This document shows positions 61,258 through 64,000 of a stretch of 64,000 nucleotides of DNA, piece by piece; the stretch's first letter is position 1; each line of letters begins with the position of its first letter. The DNA comes from Roseimaritima multifibrata (GTDB lineage: Bacteria > Planctomycetota > Planctomycetia > Pirellulales > Pirellulaceae). The DNA is taken from contig NZ_CP036262.1 of assembly GCF_007741495.1 (NCBI RefSeq), positions 124,001 through 188,000 on the forward strand, given 5' to 3'. The notes beneath the pieces were generated by a model. That model made no database searches. It saw only the letters and a list, made by a program, of their open reading frames with translations, and was not told where the DNA came from. The position numbers and the translations under genes were made by a program.

Positions 61258-61680
61258 CTAGCCAGGCTCTCGATCCGGTTCGTTAATGGCCGTCGTGGAT
61301 GTTGCTCGCTCAGTCAGATTGGCGAGGATCGACGTTTCTTGGTTTGCTCGATCGATCTGTTCAAGAGGTGCTACACTCGCATTCGCAACTCCAAACCCTT
61401 CCATAAGACGCCCAAACGTCATCCGGTGGTCGTCCGCAAAGTCAGTCGCAGCCTCAGCGAGTTGAGTCAAATCTCGGACTGCAGGATCATTTTGATTTTT
61501 AAGATTCAAAATCGTCGTTCGAATACCCTCAATGACCAATTTCAGCTCGTAGTTCATGTTGGCCAGTGACGCAACTTCACTCGTGGACCAGTCATCTCCC
61601 TCCCAGGCCCCCTCCGTATCGGCCTGATTGGTGCGTTTGACGCTGGGTATTTGGCGTCGCTTGCGAGTTTGTTTGCTCAT
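61258..61680 (-). CDS. Small transfer-region protein 1
   Basis: 140 residues. Basic start (MSKQTRKRRQIPSVKRTN), then a mostly helical body (SEVASLANMNYELKLVIEGIRTTILNLKNQND, VRDLTQLAEAATDFADDH). The layout, small and basic, beside the relaxase, suggests an accessory of the relaxosome or of the coupling step, but no family is recognised. ATGA overlap with the next gene shows cotranslation. Confidence 0.7.
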   Translation of the reverse strand: MSKQTRKRRQIPSVKRTNQADTEGAWEGDDWSTSEVASLANMNYELKLVIEGIRTTILNLKNQNDPAVRDLTQLAEAATDFADDHRMTFGRLMEGFGVANASVAPLEQIDRANQETSILANLTERATSTTAINEPDREPG

Positions 61681-62078
61681 TGTTCGTACTCCATTTCTGG
61701 CGGTTGCATCTGGGCCGTCTGCTCGGCTTGCGCCACTAGACCACCGAGAATCGAATCGTCGTGGGAAGGGGCGATTGCCGGAGCAATTTGCATATCCACC
61801 GCACTTAGCGGTTCAGTGATAGGCTCAACGCTCAGCGCGTTCGCGTCGGGCGATTGAAACGGCGGCGAGGACGAACCGCCATAAATAGTTGCTGTCTGAC
61901 CATGAACCACAACATTTGCAGCTTCGTTTGCACCATGGGCAAGCCATTGGTCAAACGTGCCATCATCTCGAAAGAAGTTGTCTTTGGCGACTTTCAAGGT
62001 CACCACATCTTTGATGTATTGCGCCGCCGTGCTGGTCAAGTTTCGCAGAAATCCTTGCTTGGGAGGTTGACTGCTCAT
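61677..62078 (-). CDS. Small transfer-region protein 2
   Basis: 133 residues. N-half FLRNLTSTAAQYIKDVVTLKVAKDNFFRDDGTFDQWLAHGANEAANVVVHGQTATIYGG; C-half acidic and disordered. No signal or membrane helix. Overlaps gene 1 by 4 nt and is 3 nt from the next gene, thus one operon. Function unknown. Confidence 0.7.
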   Translation of the reverse strand: MSSQPPKQGFLRNLTSTAAQYIKDVVTLKVAKDNFFRDDGTFDQWLAHGANEAANVVVHGQTATIYGGSSSPPFQSPDANALSVEPITEPLSAVDMQIAPAIAPSHDDSILGGLVAQAEQTAQMQPPEMEYEQ

Positions 62079-62081
62079 TTA

Positions 62082-62687
62082 TCACCAGTTCTTTCGTTGT
62101 GGAGACCAGTAGGACGACCGAGACGCAGCAGCGGAGATCCGGGAACGCTTAACGTTTGATCGAAGCAAGAAAAAGCCGTGCCAGACGATTGAACCCAACG
62201 CCATCAACACGAACCATCGAGCCTGAATCGGTGAGCTGAGCGATGAAAACAATGCCACCAGTGCCAAAGCGACCGCCAGGTCAGATAACACGCCCACAGT
62301 AAGCTCTGATTGGTGCGGAAAAAAGCGTTTCAGTGTCCCCTGCCCCAGGCCGATTACTGAACCAGAGTGACTGCGGAGCAACGTACGGAACAGCCCGATA
62401 CTCCACGCGACTAAAGACGCCAAGCACACAAACGCGGGTCGAATGGCGTCAGCCGAACCGGTACGCCGTTCCATTTCATCGTAGAACGCCACAAACAGGG
62501 CAACCGTAAAGATCGAGAGCCATGAGGCCATCGGCCCGGCAGTTCCAGGGCTCCGGGAAAAAAAGTGTAGGTTGCGGATCAAGCAGCCGGAGCAAACCAG
62601 TAAAATCGCAATACCGGTGCGCGCACTTTGTAGTTCCTCTTCCAGGTATTCCTCAGCTTCTTTTGTTGGGGGTGGTCGGTCAATCAT
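62082..62687 (-). CDS. Polytopic membrane protein of the transfer region
   Basis: About 201 residues from ATG 62687 (MIDRPPPTKEAEEYLEEEL). Hydrophobic helices near residues 23-40 (TGIAILLVCSGCLI), 50-70 (MASWLSIFTVALFVAFY), 84-105 (FVCLASLVAWSIGLF), 135-152 (VLSDLAVALALVALFSSL) and 158-175 (WFVLMALGSIVWHGFFLL). The tail is basic. Probably an inner-membrane part of the conjugation apparatus; family not recognised. Lies 7 nt after the ATPase gene. Confidence 0.72.
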   Translation of the reverse strand: MIDRPPPTKEAEEYLEEELQSARTGIAILLVCSGCLIRNLHFFSRSPGTAGPMASWLSIFTVALFVAFYDEMERRTGSADAIRPAFVCLASLVAWSIGLFRTLLRSHSGSVIGLGQGTLKRFFPHQSELTVGVLSDLAVALALVALFSSLSSPIQARWFVLMALGSIVWHGFFLLRSNVKRSRISAAASRSSYWSPQRKNW

Positions 62688-62694
62688 GGGAACC

Positions 62695-64000
62695 TTAGCG
62701 TTGTTTGAAGGAAACGAGTCTGAAAGGGCTTCTCTCCTTACCAAACGTTCTGCCGCCCTGAGTAAGAAAGGCGTCCACGATTTTCTTATTGGATTTTCCG
62801 CCCCGCCGAAGTGCTAGAAAAAAGTCCGGCGGGCAGCGTGGCGTCAGCTGCTGACTGACCGAGACGGTGTATTCATCGATTCCGAACAGCATGTTCATTG
62901 GGTCGATTTTTCTTTCCGGCTTGGCTTCGCTGACCGTCACGAAATTCTCTCGGCTGGAACCCCATGCGTCTGAGAAATAAGAATTCGTACGGCTACAGGA
63001 ATTTGCCAGAACTAACCGCGTATTAAAGTTCGCAAAAGTAGCCAACATGTGCTGCTCTGCGACGCTATCCCCTCCCATCGCTGACTGAATGAGGGGTAAA
63101 TTTTGTGCCGAAGAAATGAACGCAAGCTTATGCGAACGGGCAACCGACTGGACTTTTGCTTCGAAGTCGGGATCCGCGATGAGGTACTGGCATTCATCAC
63201 GCACGAGTGCCGTAATCTGCTTCGGATTTTTTCTGCGCAGCGCAGCTTCCATCACCATGAGCATGATTAGGCTCTGGAAAAGTATGCCGCCCTGTTGATA
63301 CACAAGTACGGGAAAATCCATCACTACGCAGTAACCGTCCAGCGGCATCTCAGGCGTAAAGTTAGACGTTTCAGAGCAGACAGTTGAGTAAAGGGGATCG
63401 ACCAAAAAGGGTGAAAGAACGGACGAGCATTGAGTGAGGACGGACCCCCTTCCTTTACTACCGATCGATATAATTTGTTCCAAGATGAATGACGCTGCTT
63501 GTGTGTACTGGCGACGTTCAGAGTCGGTTTGCAGGTTCCTTTCGGCAGCGGAAAGCACTTGGTAACAAAATGACGATTTAAATAACTTGGTTCCAACCTG
63601 TTCGAAACTACTTGGACTAGTGACAATAAATTGATAGACGTCTTCAACCGAAATTGGGGAACCATTTTTCTTCGCCATGTGACACAGCGTAATCGCGTAC
63701 GTCATCATTTTTTCGAACAAGTTTGCCCAGTAGGCCTCCTCCTTACGCCCGCTCGATTTTGTAATCAAGTTGTTAAGACGCTGAAAAAGTTGCGTGGCAG
63801 TCGCGGGCGTACCCCCCGTTCGGGTGAGCTCAAAATAAAGGAAATTGAAAGTGAATTTTCCGGGAACCAAGTGTTTCAATTTATGCTCTTTGCCTGCCTT
63901 TTTAATGACACGAATTGCGTTTTCAGATTCATCGGCCTTGACGCAGGCCCATAGTACGGAAACGTCACGACGAATGATGTCCTCCATTAGGATCTTCAAC
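62695..64000 (-). CDS. TraG/VirD4/TraD-like conjugation ATPase, C-terminal part (N-terminus outside window)
   Basis: 434 residues visible; the frame runs to the window edge. Walker A is not seen and must lie beyond 64000. Visible parts: helical FFELTRTGG-like bundle (ATQLFQRLNNLITKSSGRKEEAYWANLFEKMMTYAITLC, like the all-alpha domain of coupling proteins), Walker B-like GYCVVMDFPVLV, the ALVRDECQYLIADPDFEAKVQSVARSHKLAFISSAQNLPLI segment (Glu and Gln of the ATPase core), and FANFNTRLVLANSCSRTNSYFSDAWG. It would bring the relaxase-DNA complex to the channel. Placed upstream in the same transcript as the relaxase block. Confidence 0.85.
   Translation of the reverse strand, partial: LKILMEDIIRRDVSVLWACVKADESENAIRVIKKAGKEHKLKHLVPGKFTFNFLYFELTRTGGTPATATQLFQRLNNLITKSSGRKEEAYWANLFEKMMTYAITLCHMAKKNGSPISVEDVYQFIVTSPSSFEQVGTKLFKSSFCYQVLSAAERNLQTDSERRQYTQAASFILEQIISIGSKGRGSVLTQCSSVLSPFLVDPLYSTVCSETSNFTPEMPLDGYCVVMDFPVLVYQQGGILFQSLIMLMVMEAALRRKNPKQITALVRDECQYLIADPDFEAKVQSVARSHKLAFISSAQNLPLIQSAMGGDSVAEQHMLATFANFNTRLVLANSCSRTNSYFSDAWGSSRENFVTVSEAKPERKIDPMNMLFGIDEYTVSVSQQLTPRCPPDFFLALRRGGKSNKKIVDAFLTQGGRTFGKERSPFRLVSFKQR

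Overview
The window looks like a planctomycete chromosome (order Pirellulales; a Rhodopirellula/Rubripirellula-like cell is my inference). The left half carries a combination typical of that phylum: a planctomycete cytochrome c/DUF1549/DUF1553 protein paired with a Tat-exported DUF1501 protein, a PknB-type Ser/Thr kinase with a large extracytoplasmic region, an LptD/OstA-like outer-membrane protein, a TonB-type protein, and many intergenic REP-like repeats.

Layout. Bases 1 to about 31,600 are chromosomal backbone: a leucine-rich-repeat protein (cut by the window edge), HAD phosphatase, DUF1501/PSD1 pair, a fused FAD/Fe-S oxidoreductase, an esterase, a small cytochrome, the kinase, a thioredoxin lipoprotein, an MMPL/RND exporter, a PMT-type glycosyltransferase, LptD-like protein, TonB, a lipoate ligase-like protein, a Tyr/Arg repeat protein, rhodanese and a viroplasmin-RNase H protein. 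The spacers hold REP families, a 48-bp perfect palindrome, a 181-bp MITE with 14-bp terminal repeats and 9-bp target duplication, and a compound 8-mer/7-mer tandem array.

At 31,600-31,683 lies tRNA-Leu(CAG). A tyrosine integrase follows at once, and from there to the right edge the content is that of an integrated conjugative plasmid (ICE-like): an RPA-family replication initiator (PF10134) beside an iteron/DnaA-box origin, ParA with a small partner, a plasmid primase, DUF6876 and other small plasmid proteins, an MobF (TrwC/TraI-like) relaxase-helicase, three small transfer-region proteins and the C-terminal part of a TraG/VirD4/TraD-like coupling or conjugation ATPase. The right attachment site is outside the window.

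Cargo. Directly inside the integrase end, between a decayed IS4-family element and an IS256-family element, sits a complete type II CBASS anti-phage operon: patatin phospholipase effector (CapV), DncV-like CD-NTase, Cap2 (E2-E1 fusion) and Cap3 (JAB/JAMM isopeptidase), with short overlaps between the last three. By known CBASS biology the CD-NTase is primed by Cap2 conjugation (reversed by Cap3), makes a cyclic dinucleotide on infection, and the nucleotide activates CapV to degrade membranes. A second cargo block (46.7-57.3 kb) holds an ankyrin protein, a coupled FCD-like/retropepsin-like gene pair, an overlapping three-gene operon with no family I recognise, a second tyrosine recombinase, a VapBC toxin-antitoxin pair, and a SAP-transmembrane protein next to an MltR-like protein. 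The retropepsin pair and the three-gene operon are the best candidates for undescribed systems. No CRISPR array and no rRNA were seen.
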